Assembly: GCA_022829145.1 (NCBI GenBank)
Contig: CM040753.1
Coordinates: 12,593,884 to 12,657,883 of the forward strand
DNA: 64,000 bases
Source: Albula goreensis
Taxonomy: Eukaryota > Chordata > Actinopteri > Albuliformes > Albulidae
Reading direction: 5' to 3'
A model generated the notes under the pieces. That model ran no database searches and had not been told where the DNA came from. It saw only the letters and a program-made list of their open reading frames with translations. Shown here one piece after another: positions 1 to 15,100 of the stretch; the first letter of the stretch is position 1; every line of letters begins with the position of its first letter. A program made the position numbers and the translations under genes.

Positions 1-164
1 CAGGCCTGTATGTTAATGTAATATGCTTTCATCTTTGAGGCACTTAGTACATCCAATAGTTCCTATCCCCATGCAATCCAACATCCATATTTTTGCTTCT
101 AAAGCTGGGGATCCATTTTCCCCTTCTGGAGTGTTTGACACCCTTTACTGATTCCTTTTTTTAG

Positions 165-3100
165 TGAATGCTCTATCCCTTGCGATGGGTAGTGAGGAAA
201 AATTCAGGTGTCCCAAGGCACCCACAAAAGAAGAGATGTCGTTCAAAATGTACACGGCACGGCGAAGATTGAATTCCCTCCGTCGAGCTGCCTGCCAGCT
301 CTTCACATCCGAGGCCATGGTGAAGGCCATCCAGCGTCTTGAGCTTGAGGTGGAGGCCAAGAGGCTATTGGTGCGCAAGGACAGACATCTTTGGAAGGAT
401 GTTGGTAAGCCAATGAATGCAGTTCTGATCTATTATGCCATATTGTTGTTTGTGTTTTAACCGCGCATTTGCATGAATGTACAGGCAGGCAGCCATGTTT
501 TTTTTTTTTTTTTTATTTAAAAGAACATGGACGTAAGAGGGGACATAATGGTGCTTAATTAGACGTAAGCAGTTGCTGTGCTGCCAGGAAATCTGGTGTT
601 AAATGCAGTGTAAGGCAATGGCAATAAGAGTGTCTTTAAGGTCCAAAAATGCTTTTCTCTGGCTATTTTAAACTGGCCTATCCAAAGAGACCGATAGGAG
701 AGATTGCAGACTTGTGAGTTGTAAAGGAAGAATGCCTGTTACCAACCAATTTTTTCTGTTGAATACAACTGCCATGTTCGAGCTGAGGATGTACATCTTG
801 ACAGTGATATTTTAAAACTATTGTAACAGAATAGGTTGTGGTGTAAATTCTTGATGGATGGCATGATGTAATGTGCATTAATCGTTTTTGTTGAATGTTT
901 GTGAACTTTAGATATTGTTTTTTGTTCTCTTATAGGATTAACTTTTTAAAAACAATTTTTAAACTTCAGTTATGGAAGTATACATTGTTTTATTCTTTGT
1001 TACTTTTTCATAGGTGAAAGACAGAAAGTCCTTACCTGGCTTCTATCTTACAATCCACTTTGGTTGAGGATTGGCCTTGAGGTAAAGTGCCTTACGTGGC
1101 TCATTTCCAGGCATTTGATTTTGTGTGTTTGAATACACTCTGAACACATCTTTATCTTTAGACCATTTTTGGGGAGTTGATACCATTGGAGAGCAACAGT
1201 GACGCCATGGGATTGGCAGTGTTCATTCTGAACCGTTTGCTGTGGAATCCAGACATTGCTGCTGAATTCAGACATGCAAAAGTGCCACACCTGTACCGTG
1301 ATGGTAAGAGTATACCTGAGCACATGTCAGTTACCTGAAGAATGTGTGTAACAGTGAAATCTGAAATGAAATGTGAAACTACAAATGAACAAATTAATTT
1401 TTGAACCTGCAAATGGGCTGATGTACTTGGAACAGATTACTCTAAGCTGATGCATGGTGGGAAAATGTGTTCATTTAACATTGATGCTGGCTTTATCTCC
1501 AAGAAGAAAGTAATTTATGGATAATCAGCCAATGACCAACAGAGTGAAAATAAATTTTTTTCATGAATGTGAATTTTTAAATTAATATTACTTATAAATA
1601 CCGACAAACTGCTTATTTAAGGACCTTCACTTTGAACTACATACAGGCAATAAACTACATACAGCAGCACCAGTTTTTGTTGCTGAGATAACCAGTAGAA
1701 GATTTCTTAAATATAATTTGACTTATTAATCAACAGAGAAATTTGAGTGAATAAAAAGCTAATTTTATCAATTGATTAACAGGATTGTAAGATGTGCGCT
1801 CTGGGGGGAGCTTTGGGGAGTCAAATGCTACACAGCACAGAGACGGGTAATTGTACAGTGAGTTTCTCTCTGTCTTTTGAACAGGGCATGAGGAGGCACT
1901 GTCCCGTTTCACTTTGAAAAAGCTCCTTCTGCTCGTCTGCTTTCTTGACAAAGCCAAAGAATCAAGAATGATTGAACATGACCCTTGTTTGTTCTGCATG
2001 GATGCTGAATTCAAGGTAGTATACTTAGCCAGACACTTTGGAACCTTTTCTTCAACTGCCTTTTCTTTTTGAATTAAGTGAGCGATTCATTTTCCACAGT
2101 GAAATGTAGCGCTGTACTGCCACCTGCCAGAAGGAGTCAAAATGAATGCAATATCATGTAATATGACTGCTGTCTTTAATATATGAATGTAGTTTTGGAA
2201 TTTCAGGAATCCAAGGAAATTAACTCTGCTTTCTGAAAGAATTGTTTTTAAAATGTTAATTTCATACAGGGAAGTGTAATTAAACTCAACACTTTTTACA
2301 TGTTTTTACCCTATGTAAATAGGACAAAATATACATGTGCTGCTGCCAGTTAAAAGCTGAAAATGACAGCTCATTACATTTAATTATATCAAATTCATTT
2401 TCATTTGTATGTGTCACCAGACCAGTAAGGATCTACTGCTGGCATTTTCAAGGGACTTCCTGCGGGGTGAAGGAATTCTTTCACGGCATCTTGGGCATTT
2501 GGGTCTGGCGGTTTCCCATGCCCAGACACCATTGGATGAGTTCAACTTTGCCGTAAAAAACTTGGCTGTTGACTTGAAATGCGGCATCCGTCTGGTGTAA
2601 GATTTGTTGCATGTATTATGTTTTTTTAAAAATACCTCTTTGTAGCAGTCTTGTTGCCTTCTATTGACTTTGCCAACATCAAATTCCATCAGGATGTCTC
2701 TCAAAGAACCAGTCTTCTGACTATCCTGGAAACTGGTGCCGTTAAAGTCAAATTTTGTTTCTGTTTGGTAGGAGAGTTATGGAACTGTTCACCCAGGACT
2801 GGAGTCTGTCCCGTAAACTCAGGATGCCTGCTATAAGTCGTCTTCAGAAAGTACACAATGTAGAAGTTGCGTTGGAAGTCCTGAAGGCAAAGGGAGTTGA
2901 CTTGAAGGATGAGCATGGTAAGCTTGTGTCTTAATTTTAATTGAAACTGTTTAATGTTTATTGCTGTTTCTGCTGTGAAGTTAGTCATTTTATGTAACTT
3001 GAGATTCAGATAACACTAGATTCATTGATTAATTACTTATGTTCATTTAAAAATATCCATTTAGGGTCAGGCTTGCACAGTTATATGTTTAAAGTCTATT

Positions 3101-6100
3101 TCCAAATGGTTGTGCGTTAGTTAAAGTCTACCATTTCAGTACTGAAAAAGCAGACACAAGAAATTCAAGTTAATGACAAAAGTGTGATTTCTTAACTCTT
3201 AATAGATTCTTATTTGAACAGGTCTTCTCAGTTCAGGCAATTTGATTATGTGGTGATGTCTTAAATGTCTTGCTAAGAAATTGAGAATTTGATCCCAGTC
3301 TGATCAGAACCAACTGGTTGGGCCACCCACAAGTTTTTCTTTAGACTAGGTGAGCTCAAATTAACACCAGGTGGCAGTGAAAGTTAATGAATGTGAACTC
3401 AATAATTCTGTGTGAGATAGTAAATAGAAAATAAACTGTTGTAGGTGGTGCTATTGACTCCAGAGATATTGTGGATGGACATCGAGAAAAGACACTGACC
3501 TTGCTGTGGAAAATCATCTTTGCCTTTCAGGTATTCAGTTCAGTTGCTTGTGTTATTTGACCTGCAAAAGACCTTTCTCAAAGTCTGACGTTTAAACGTT
3601 ACTTTGTATGTAGGTTGAGGTTTTGCTGGATGAAGAACAGCTCAAGGAGGAAATCTGTTTCCTCAAACAAACATGGAGAACCAGGCAGAAACTTAATGCT
3701 CTTCGGAACAATACGGTTGTAGCACAGAAGCCAAAGGACAAGGGACCTTCATTCAAACACAACAGTGCAAAAATCACACTCTTGATGGATTGGGTCAATG
3801 CAGTGTCTGTGTTTTACAACACAAAGGTAAGTTGATCATTTTTAAATGTTATACTCTGTTTGGTAATAATGAATGTTTCCTCTCAGGACATGAAATGTGT
3901 AGATATGATATGATTGAGGTGTTGGATTTTTACTATGTTTTCTACTCTCTGTCCTAGGCTGAGAACTTCACCGTGGCCTTCTCAGATGGCCAGGTTCTTT
4001 GTTACCTCATCCATCATTATCATCCCTGTCATCTGCCATTGGAAGCAGTGTGTCAGAACACAACACAGACAGTGGAGTGTGGCCAGCGTGGTATGGTCGG
4101 GCTGAATTGTTCATCTAGCGACTCTGACAACTCGTTTGACATGTGCCCTGGGTTGAAAACTGGTAATTGCCACATACCACATGAATAGTCTTCTTGCACT
4201 GTGTGTGCTGTGAGAATTAATACTTGCTTCTCAAAAGTTATGATACTTGTAGCAGAGGTGCAGTGGAGTCCAAATGTCTGAGTCTGCTACAAAGAACTGC
4301 TTTCATGACTTATCAACAACAAATAAGTTGATACTACTTTTTCAAAATTCCAATATTTAAAACTGATACAAATCAACATTTACTCAACATTTAATCAACT
4401 CTTCTAAATTGTGACTTTTAGTAAATATTAAAACTTTAAGTAATTGTGTAATATTAAAAAATATTAATATCATTTGTATTAGATGTATTGATGATGAAAC
4501 AAAAAATCCCTTGGTAGTGGACTCTGACATTGGACCCCATTGTATACTCTACCATTGAATGGATGCATGTTTCCTCATAATCATGTCTTGGACAGGTACA
4601 GAAGCATCCATGGATTTCAAAGAGCTTCTGGAGAATGAGAGGAGCAATTTCCAGTTGGTGAATACTGCAGTCTCTTACCTTGGAGGAGTCCCTGCCATGA
4701 TAAACCCCTCTGATATGTCAAACACCATTCCAAATGAAAAAGTTAGTGTGGCTTTTCTCCTTTTTAACATGTTAGATAATATTTTTAATACCAGTTCTAA
4801 TGATTCTCATGTTTTTTGGTCTTTTTCTTCAGCCAGGAATGAGACAACCTATATCTTGTTCTGCAAAATACAAGTTCACAGTGTTGCATCTTGTGTAAAT
4901 TTCTTTACTTCAGTATTACTGGTAAAACAAATATGGTTGTGTTCCTCATTTTCAGGTGGTTGTATGCTACCTGTCATTCCTTTGTGCCCGGCTCCTGGAT
5001 CTGCGAAAGGAGACCAGAGCTGCTCGGATTATTCAAGGAGCATGGAGGAAGCACAGGCTGAATGTGGAGATGCAGCACTACAAGGTACAATACACCTCAT
5101 GAAGACATGACTGCAAATGTGTAGTACTATGTCAAGCTCTTTTTTGGATGTTTGATTTTCCCCCTCGTGGATGCCTTTTTTTCTAGGAAATCAATGCAGC
5201 GGCTGCCACAATCCAGTCTGCTGTCAGGAGGTTTCTTCAAAGACGAAGGACAAGAAGACAGAATGCAGCAGCCATTGTTATTCAGACTATCTGGCGTGGC
5301 TATTCAGCCCGAAAGGAAATACAAAAGATGCAAATGGAGAAACTTCATACACTGCAAGCTTCTGCAGCAATAATCATCCAAGTATGTGTTACAGCATGCT
5401 GTTTTAACCTCTTCTTCCCTTTATGAAACTCCTTCGCAATAAGAACTAGCATAATTACTTGTATTCCGACTATCTCTGTTCTAACGATTAAAGAGTTGGG
5501 ACCCTTTAAAATCAAAATAACCTTATAAATGACATGATTTTCTGCCATTAAAGATTCCTATTTACATTTCGGTTAATATGCACAACAGAAGTGTATATCA
5601 CCCTGACAGATTTATCAAAGCCAAGGAGATTCTGTCTGTGCTGTGAATGGAACTTACAAATTAGATGTGTACCATTTATTTGTGTGTGTTTTGAACTTGC
5701 AAATATATTGGCTTAGTTTTAAAACCTTTTAAGGCTTCTGACTGCCTAGGTCCGTCCATTTTCTGTTTTAGGTTTCAGACATTTTCTAATCCCAAATTTT
5801 ATTGTGTAGGCGCATTGGAGACGGCACCTGGCTGTGAGGAAATTTCAGAGGATAAAATACTACACGGTCATGGTGCAAGCTCGTCTACGGATGAAGATGG
5901 CAGTGACTGCTTACAGAAGGATTCTGTGGGCTGCAAGAACAATTCAGAAATACAGAACTGCTTGGCAGCTGGCAAAAATTGACCGTGAAAAATATCTCTC
6001 ACTAAGATATTCAGTTGTTAAAATCCAAGAAAGCTATCGGAAATGGAAGACTCGGACATGGATAAAAAAGACTAGGGCTGCCACTGTGATACAAAGAGCT

Positions 6101-9100
6101 TTCAAGAAATGGCAAGAACGAAAACTTGCTGGACGAAATGTTGCTGCTGTAAAGATACAGTCATGGTACAAGATGCAAAAATGCCAAAAACAGTACAGAA
6201 ACCTTAGACAGAAAGCAATTGCTATACAGGCATGGTACAGGGGTAGCAAAGAGAGACGCAACTTGCAGTTTGTAAAACTTCAGCACTGTTCTGCCACAGC
6301 TATCCAAAGAGCATTCAAAACAAACATTCTCAGAAGAAGATTCATTGCAATGAAAGAAGCCTCCATTGTAATTCAGCATTGGTTTAGGGCATGCAAGGAA
6401 AAGGAAAAGCAGAAACACCAATATCTAAAAATGAAACATGCAGCAGTTACTTTGCAGGCAACATTCCGTGGATACTTGGTGCGCAAAGAAAAGAAGGAAC
6501 AGCATCAGGCAGCGGTTGTGATTCAGACAGCTTTTAGAAAGTTTGTCGCCCGAAAGGGATTTTTGTCTTTAAGAACTGCAGCTGTGACCATCCAGCAGCA
6601 GTACAGGGCCTTAATACTGGGCAGGAAAATTAGAAAGGATTATATGACTCTCCGACAATCTGTTGTGATGCTTCAGGCTTTCTGGAGGGGAAGAGCTGAA
6701 AGGAAGAGGATCGAGGGAATGCATAAAGCTGCAATGTTGATACAGTCTCACTACCGTCGCTATGCAGTGCAGGCACAATTCAAACTCAAGAGAAATGCTG
6801 CATTGTCAATACAGAGTTATTACAGAGCTTATGCTTCAGGAAGGACCGTACGTTTGCATTACCTGCAAGTGAAAAAAGCTGCCATTTCTCTGCAGGCAGG
6901 ATTCCGTGGCATGAAGGCAAGGCAAGAATTGAGAGAGCATCACAGAGCGGCCACTCTGATCCAGGCAGCATTTAAATCATACACCTGTAGACGGCGATTT
7001 TTGTCTCTCAGAAGTGCAGCTACAATCCTCCAGCGACATTACCGAGCATGTTTGCTCACCCAGTCTGAACAGCGGCACTATAGTCAGCTGAGACAAGCGA
7101 CTATAAAGATTCAGGCTGTTTATCGGGGCTCCAAAGAAAGAAGGAATCTCAAGAGAATGCATCAAGCAGCAACACTCATTCAAGCACACTTCAGAAGACA
7201 TAAGGCTCAGGTCACTTATACTGCTGCCAGATGTGCAGCTTCTATCATACAACAACGTTACAGAGCTTTTGTCAAAGGAAGATGTGTGCGTGAGAATTAC
7301 TTGCAGATCAGAGATTCTGTTGTTGTGCTGCAGTCTGCATATAGGGGTATGAAAGCTCGTCTCCGAATCCAGAAAATGCACAGAGCAGCAACTCTGATTC
7401 AGGCACATTACCGAAAACACGTACAGGTTGTTAAGTTTCAAAGGCTGTGCTGGGCAGCATCTGTTGTCCGCAAGCGCTTTAGAGCCAACCAGGAAAGGAA
7501 TATTGAGGTCCAGAAATATGCGGCATTGAAAAAAGCTGCCATTTGCATTCAGTCGTCTTTCCGTGGAATGAGAACAAGAAAACAAGTCACAGTGATGCAA
7601 GAGGCTGCTAGAATAATTCAGAGGAGATATAGAGCTCATAGAGAACGCAAGAGGTATCTTGCACTGAAGGTAGCTACTGTCAGGATTCAGCAGTGGTACA
7701 AGGCTTTTGCCATTGGCAGGATACAACGAAAGAGGTATCTCTCTTTGCTCACTGCAGCCATCACTATGCAATCTGTGTACAGAGGAATGAAAGTTAGAAG
7801 AGAAATACAAGGGGAACATAAAGCAGCCACTGTGATTCAAGCAGCTTTTCAGATGTATAGAACTAGGATGGCTTTCAAAGCCATGAGGCTAGCTGCAACA
7901 ATTTTACAACGACGATACAGGGCCTATCAGAAAGCAAAAAGAGAAAGGGAACATTTCTTGAATCTGCGTCATAGTGCCATTGTAATCCAGTCAATTTTCA
8001 GAGGTAAAAATGCAAGAAATGAGATCAGAAGACAGCATTGTGCTGCTACAGTGATTCAGTCCCAGTTCAGAATGTACCAGTGTTGCATGCATTTCCAGAA
8101 GATGCGATGGGCAGCTATAGCTGTTCAAGAGAGGTACAGAGCTTGCAGAGTAAGAGATGCACAAGTGAAACAGTATAAACTGACGAGATCTGCAGTTGTT
8201 GTAATACAGAGAGCTTTTCGAGGTTACAGAGCAAGACAACAGGTCAGTAAGATGCACAAGGCTGCTACTGTCATCCAGAGAAGGTTTTGCACATTCAGGG
8301 AAAGGAAGCGCTTTCTATCTCTTAGAGCAAGTGCTGTAGTAGTTCAACAAAGATATCGAGCTTTGGTAGTTATGAGAAGGCAGCAAAAAGAGTATCTATC
8401 AAGGTACAAGGCTATCGTTGCCTTACAGGCAGCATACAGGGGAATGAAGGTTCGACAGCATTTGCAGGTGGAACACAAAGCAGCTATCATAATCCAAGCA
8501 CATGTAAGGATGTACTTTGCAAAGTCATTCTATAACAGGCTTCAATGGGCTGTAAAAGTTATCCAACTGCGCTTCAAAGCCAACAAACTGATGAAAAAAG
8601 AAATCCAGACACTGAAAGAAAAGAAGGTGGCTGCTGTTATGCTGCAAGCTGCTTTCCGTGGAATGAAGACCAGACGGCATGTAAAGCAAATGCATGAGGC
8701 TGCCAGTGATATTCAGAGGTCCTTCAGAACCTACAGGGCACGCAAACAGTACCTGTGCCTGAAGTCATCAGCCATCGCCATTCAGCGAAGGTATCGTTCT
8801 GTCACTGCTGTTAGACGTCAGAAAGAACTCTATGATCGTTTATGCTGTGCCACAGTGACCCTGCAGGCTGCGTACAGAGGTCATGCAACAAGGAGGGAAA
8901 TCCGGCAAAAGCATGCGGCCGCCACCGTGATCCAGACAGCATTTAGAAGACATAGAGAGATTGTAAAATTTCAGGCAATGAAATTGTCTGCCATCATCAT
9001 TCAAAGACATTACAAGTCATACTGTCAAAGCAAAAAAGACAGAGAGAAGTTCTTAAGGTTAAGAAATTCTGTTGTTGCAGTTCAGGCCACATTCCGGGGA

Positions 9101-12100
9101 CAAAGAGCTCGTCGGAATATAGCTCAAATGCATAAAGCAGCTACAGTCATACAGTCCAGTTTTCGAATGCACAGACAGCAGGCAGCTTTCAAAAGTTTGC
9201 ACTGGGCTGCCACTGTTCTACAACAAAGGTTTCGAGCTTGCAGGATGAGAGACTCTCAAGAGTTGCATTACCAACAAATTCGGAAGGCAGCCATTTGCAT
9301 TCAGGCGTCTTTCCGTGGCAATAAAGCAAGGGAACTGGTGAAGCGCATGATATTTGCAAGGAAAATTCAGTCCTACCTGAGAATGTGCGTAAAGCGCCGC
9401 TGTTTCTTGCAGCAAAAGGCTGCCGCCATAGTTATTCAGTCAGCATTCAGAGGTCAACTTGCCAGAAATCAATACAAACAAATGCAGGCCTCCTCAATAC
9501 GGATCCAAAGATGGTACAGATCACGACGATTAGCTAGCAAACAGATGGCTGAATACCTTGCTGTCAGGAAAGCAACAGTGACATTACAGTCAGCTTTTCG
9601 TGCTATGCTGGCAAGAAGACTTGCTAAACAGAAGCGTGCTGCAGTTAAGGTCCAATCAGTACTGCAGATGGTCAGGCATCGCAAGAAGTTTTTGGATGTC
9701 CGGTCAAGTACTCTCAAGTTACAGGCCCATTACAGAATGTGGGTGGCAAGACGACGTTTCATGAGCTACCAGGCAGCTGCTCAGACTCTGCAGAGGCACT
9801 TCAGAGCACAGCAATTAATGAAAGAGCAGAGGTGTGTTTATCTACACACTTTGAAAAGTGTCCAAATGCTTCAAGCAGCTGTACGTGGCTACATTGAACA
9901 CAAAAAATTCCAAAAGTTAAAGAGGAGTGCAGTTACAATTCAGGTATGTAATGCTGTCTTCTGTTAACATATAGCCTAGTGGCTTGACTAATTCATGGCA
10001 TTTGTAGCTCTGGGATTGGCAAGGATGGCTCTGTATATTTCAAAAATTATGTAAAATTCTGCTCTTAATTAGACCAATCATTTATGTAATCTAATATTTT
10101 AGCTAATGATGAAGTCATAAAAGGTAGGTGTGGACTGGTCCTTCCTCAAACATTGTCTGTTTTACTGTGATGTAGTCTGCATATGAACCACCATTGGTGC
10201 GTACGGTTAACTGAGCCAGGGTAACCGATGGACACTAAAACCCACATGCACACACCCATCAGCCCCCCAAAAATGGAATTTTCCATACTGGTTGTAGCAT
10301 GTTTTAAAGAATAAAGTCAAGCAAAGATGTAAATTATACTACTAAAGTTGTGCTACAACTTTATACTGTTTTCATAACAGGCCTGTTATCGCGGCATGGT
10401 GGAGAGACGGACATTCCTTCAAAAAAAGGTCTCTGCTGCAAAAATACAGGCCTACTACAGGGCACATGTGCTCTGCAAGAATGAAAGGGTGAAGTACCTG
10501 AAAATGAAGCAGTCAAGTATTCTCATTCAGGTAATTTCTAAAAATGTTGTTTTCATAGACAAGAGGTATTGCAGGAGTACCAGTGCAATTTCTTGATTGT
10601 GGGAAAGCCTAAATGACATCATACATTCAATAATAATCTTAAAACCAGATAACACATGCCTTTACCTTCAGATTCATGGTTAGTTTTGTAAATCCTCACT
10701 GATTAGAATTAGTGTTTCTTTGATGAGACCCATTTGCTGCCTTGTGCTGGTGCACAGAGTTAATTGTACAATGTTACTGATTTTCTTCTCTAACCCTGGT
10801 TAATGGAACAGGCAGCATTCCGTGGACACCAGGCAAGACGGCATGCCAAGAAGTTGCGAGCATCTCTAAAAATCCAAGCATGGTTCAGAGGAAACATGGC
10901 ACGCCAGAAGTTTATTGCCAAGAAGAAAGCTATTGCGACTGTCCACAGGTGCTTGAAGAAAAACCGTCTTCGTAAGAGGTAATGTACACGCTTAAGTTAA
11001 TGTGTAGTGCTATCCTTCATTGTTATCCAAGATGAGAAACATGTTCAATCAGTTAGTAAACTATTTTAAATGATGGTTTTTCTGGAAGTAAATTGAGTAG
11101 TGTGTTTTTAATCATAAATTGAGTCGGCAGTGCATTGACAGCCTGGATGATATGTATGTACGTATGCTATTTCAAATCCTGATTTTTGAATATTAGGTTC
11201 CATAAGATCCGCCACAGTGTGTGCATCCTTCAGAGAAGATGGAGGGAAACAGTTGCTGCCAGGAAAGTACGTCATAACTTCATGAAAACGAGATCATCCG
11301 CTATCAAAATTCAAGCTTTGTGGAGAGGGCATAGTGTCCGAGTGAGCCTACAAAAGGTAATGCGCGTATGCCAAATATTACCTATTTCTTCCTAGTGGAT
11401 CATAGATTCATAAAAATAAGAAAAATTCTGTTGCTTTTGTGTTGTGCACAGGAACACAAAGCTGCTTGCTTGATTCAGTCATCCTACCGGGGACAAAAGC
11501 AAAGGCAGGCTTTCCTCCACCAGAGAAAAGCTGTCTTAGTCTTACAGAGACATTTCCGTGCCCTACAAAGAGGAAGACAGGGGAGGGAGACCTTTAAAAA
11601 CATGAAGACTGCCGTGATCACACTTCAGGCATTCTGCCGTGGATGGCTTGTCAGACGACAGGTAAATACGGCACTTTAAGCTGAAATATTAACTGTCAGT
11701 TTGGTAAATTGAGACCTCAGGTACCAGCTGCATGAAGTTCCACGGATAAGGAATCTTTAATGTGGCTTTGTGTTCCAAACAGTCTGTAGAGATCTGGTGC
11801 CTTATTTGGCTGTGTTTTATTGCCTATAAACAGTCTGCATGTAGCATATGTGGCAATGTCTTCAAAAAAAAGGGCAGTAATTATGTCTGATTGTCAAAAA
11901 TAATTTGTGAAGTGACTGTGGAACCTATGTCTCCCTATGGGATTTATAAAAAGTCATTCCCATTACTGTTTTATAAATAAAGCATCCTGTTTATTTTTAT
12001 ATTTTTGTTTAAATGATCATATTTGTTAGAGCAGCTTTGTAGCTGGTGTGTCTATATTAAGGCCCGGTCAAAAGTTTTATCACCGTTCTTAATCAATACA

Positions 12101-15100
12101 CTGCGGCGATACCATGGTAACCATACCAGTCGTAGCCTTGTCAATAACGGTCAGCTGTTTCATTCAATCATGAACATTTTAACAAATTTGTTACCTAACA
12201 GTAAAACTTAAAAACATAAAAGCCACAATGGATCGGTTTCACGTGATTTTAATTTATTTTACGAGGACAAAACAATTGAGGATATCATCTATAGTGGTAG
12301 GATATGTCTTAAAATAATCATATTTTTAACTGAAAAAATGACCATATATTGAAATGACCACACCTAGCAAGTAATCGTGATATAAGCGGCATAACATCCT
12401 CCGAGGTGTCTGTTGTACGAATGTAAGGGACTTGGCGTCATGCAGTTCTTCGCCTCCACCTTGTCCCTTACAATCATACAATGGACACCTCATCTTGTGT
12501 TATTACTTAATCCATAACAATACAAGAGTTCATGATCCCTTAAGTTACCTAAGAGTAGTAAGAAAATACTTTGAGTAGTGCTCCTGAATTTGTATTAGGC
12601 AGTATAAACCATGTAGTGCACTATAACTGTAGTGACATTCAAACTATACATAACGATTTTGTCAACCTGCTAGCGTGTAGGTGACATAGAGACAATTTTG
12701 GTGTCCTCCAGAAGACTTCTAATGTAAATGTCTGTATAAAATGTGTTATTTCAGCTAAGTCCAATGGTTCTGTTGAATTATTCCCTTTAACAGCACTATT
12801 TAAATTGTCTTGCTCTGCACTTTAAGTCAAACGGAAGAGAAATAAGTTTTTTTAAACCCACGTTTTGAACACTTAACTTAAAGATGACCTGGGCCGCGTC
12901 AGTCACTGAGTGTAATAAAATTATCTGGCTGTGTTTTCTCCTGTAGATTAAAGAGGAGGCCCAAGCCAGGAGGAGACACCGCTTCTCAGCTGCTGTTTAC
13001 CACAACCTTTGTGCTATGAAGATTCAAAGAGCTTTCCGTGCTCATTGGGCCTTGCAGTCTGCCAAGAAACAGTTGCGCTCTGTTGTTTACATTCAGGTAC
13101 ACTGGAAACACTAAGAAATATTCAGCTGAAATATTATTCATTTTTTCGGTGTATTTTTACCAGTATTCACAAAGAAATTTATGGTTATAATTACAATAAA
13201 CTATTGGTGTAACAAACCATACTTTAACTGGTCCTTTGTTAAATGCTCTTGTAATTCATAATTAGTTTCGTATACAGGCTATCATGTTGTAGGTATGGTA
13301 ATGGTTTGTAATTAATATATTCACCTTCTCAGTTTACAGCACTAAACTGTAGTTATACAGGGCAATAGTAAATGTGCATTTTATTAGAGGATGTTATGAG
13401 AGAACAGTGAAATAAAAGCAATGCATAGTAAACAGCACAGTGAAATAAAAACAATGTAAAGTAAACATGGTTGTAAAACCGTCATCTCCAGTAATCTGCC
13501 TTAAGGGTTATGTAAGAGAGCATGGCATTTTATTTCCCTTTCTCAGAGGTGGGTCAAAGCTAAACTACAGAAGAAGAGGTACCTTGAAAAGAAGGAGAGG
13601 GTCATTAAGCTACAGAGAGCAGTAAGATGGTGGCTGAATCGACGCAACGCAGCTGCTACTGTCATCCAGCACGCTGTCAAGAAATATTTGACCAAGAGAC
13701 GAGAACAGAGGATGGAACATGGAATCATCAAGTTACAGGTACTCCATCATCATAAGGCAAAGGCTACATGTACACTGAGTTTACTCAGGTTACTCAGCGG
13801 GTTATTTGGAGCTCACCTAGGACAAAAATAGGTGTCATGACTGAAGAACACTGCTTCATAATAATGTGAAGGTAATGTCATTTTTTTTTTTTTTCTTCAT
13901 TTTTTTTTTTTCAAGGCGATGTGGAGAGGCCATCAATCGCGAAAGATCACTGACACATCTAAAGTTGTTGCCATGAGGCATCGCTTCAAAAAAGTCAACC
14001 GAGAGGTCAAAGAGGAGGACAGACTTTGCAACAAGACCACCATTGCCATAGACTACCTCCTCAGATACAAGCATTTCTCCTATATTCTTGCAGCTTTGAA
14101 ACACTTAGGTAAAATGTTGTATGGTCATCTTAAGATGGATTTGTATGAATATATGCAGATTTAAATTGTTAAAGCTGAAATGAGCTCGACACTGTGTTTA
14201 AAAAACTAACAAAGATTTGTTCAAACTTTAGAGACTGCAACCCGACTTTCACCTGAATGCTGCGAGCACCTTGTGAAGAGTGGGGCTACCCTTGTCATAT
14301 TCACCCTCATAAGGAGCTGTAATCGAAGTGTTCCATGCATGGAAGTCATCACCTTTGCGATTCAAGTTCTTCTGAATTTGTCAAAAGTATGCTGTCAGTT
14401 CACAGATGTGTCATTGCAATAATTTTTTTGTCCTCCTGAATATAAACTTCTGACTATTATAATATGTAAAACATTCATGTACAGTTGTTTTGAAATAGGA
14501 TTTGTTGAATTTATTATCAGATTGTTGTTTGTATTTAGGCAGGTCATGATTCGCACCATATTGAGAGCACTGCTGTTGATGGGTGGTTGATGGGTCTAAT
14601 TCTTGATTTGAATTTCTCACATTCAACTATTTTGTACCCCATCAGTATAACAAGACCACAGAGGCGGTTTACGCTGTGGAGAACTCCATAGACACGCTCT
14701 TGGACTTGCTGCAGATCTACAGAGAGAAGGCTGGAGATAAGGTGGCTGAAAAAGGAGGCAGCATTTTCACCAAAACATGCTTCCTTCTGGTGATCCTGCT
14801 ACAGGATGGACAAAGGGCTGCGGTCAGTATATACTTATTTATCATAACATTTAGGGCTGTCAGTTGATGACAAAACTGATCTCGCGATTTGTAATAAATT
14901 GCAATAGTCCGCACTTTCATACATTGCAAGAATATTTATTTTATTATGAAGTATATTTCAGTTTGCAAACAAACCAATCACCAAATTCATGAGCAAGGTA
15001 AATCAGATACTATTTTAAATAGCATTTGTCTCAAGAGCCATTAGACACATTTTTGAAATAAAGCATTTTCACAAAGAAGTCCATCCTTCTCTGTGTTCGC

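Noticed and set aside
6977-7840. 287-codon open frame on the minus strand inside ASPM
   Set aside because: It is the antisense of the IQ-repeat exon; repetitive codon structure keeps it open. No independent motif or start context supports it.
12061-12360. Possible Tc1-like end in the ASPM intron
   Set aside because: Only a short string resembles a Tc1 terminus; no opposite inverted end or transposase is present.
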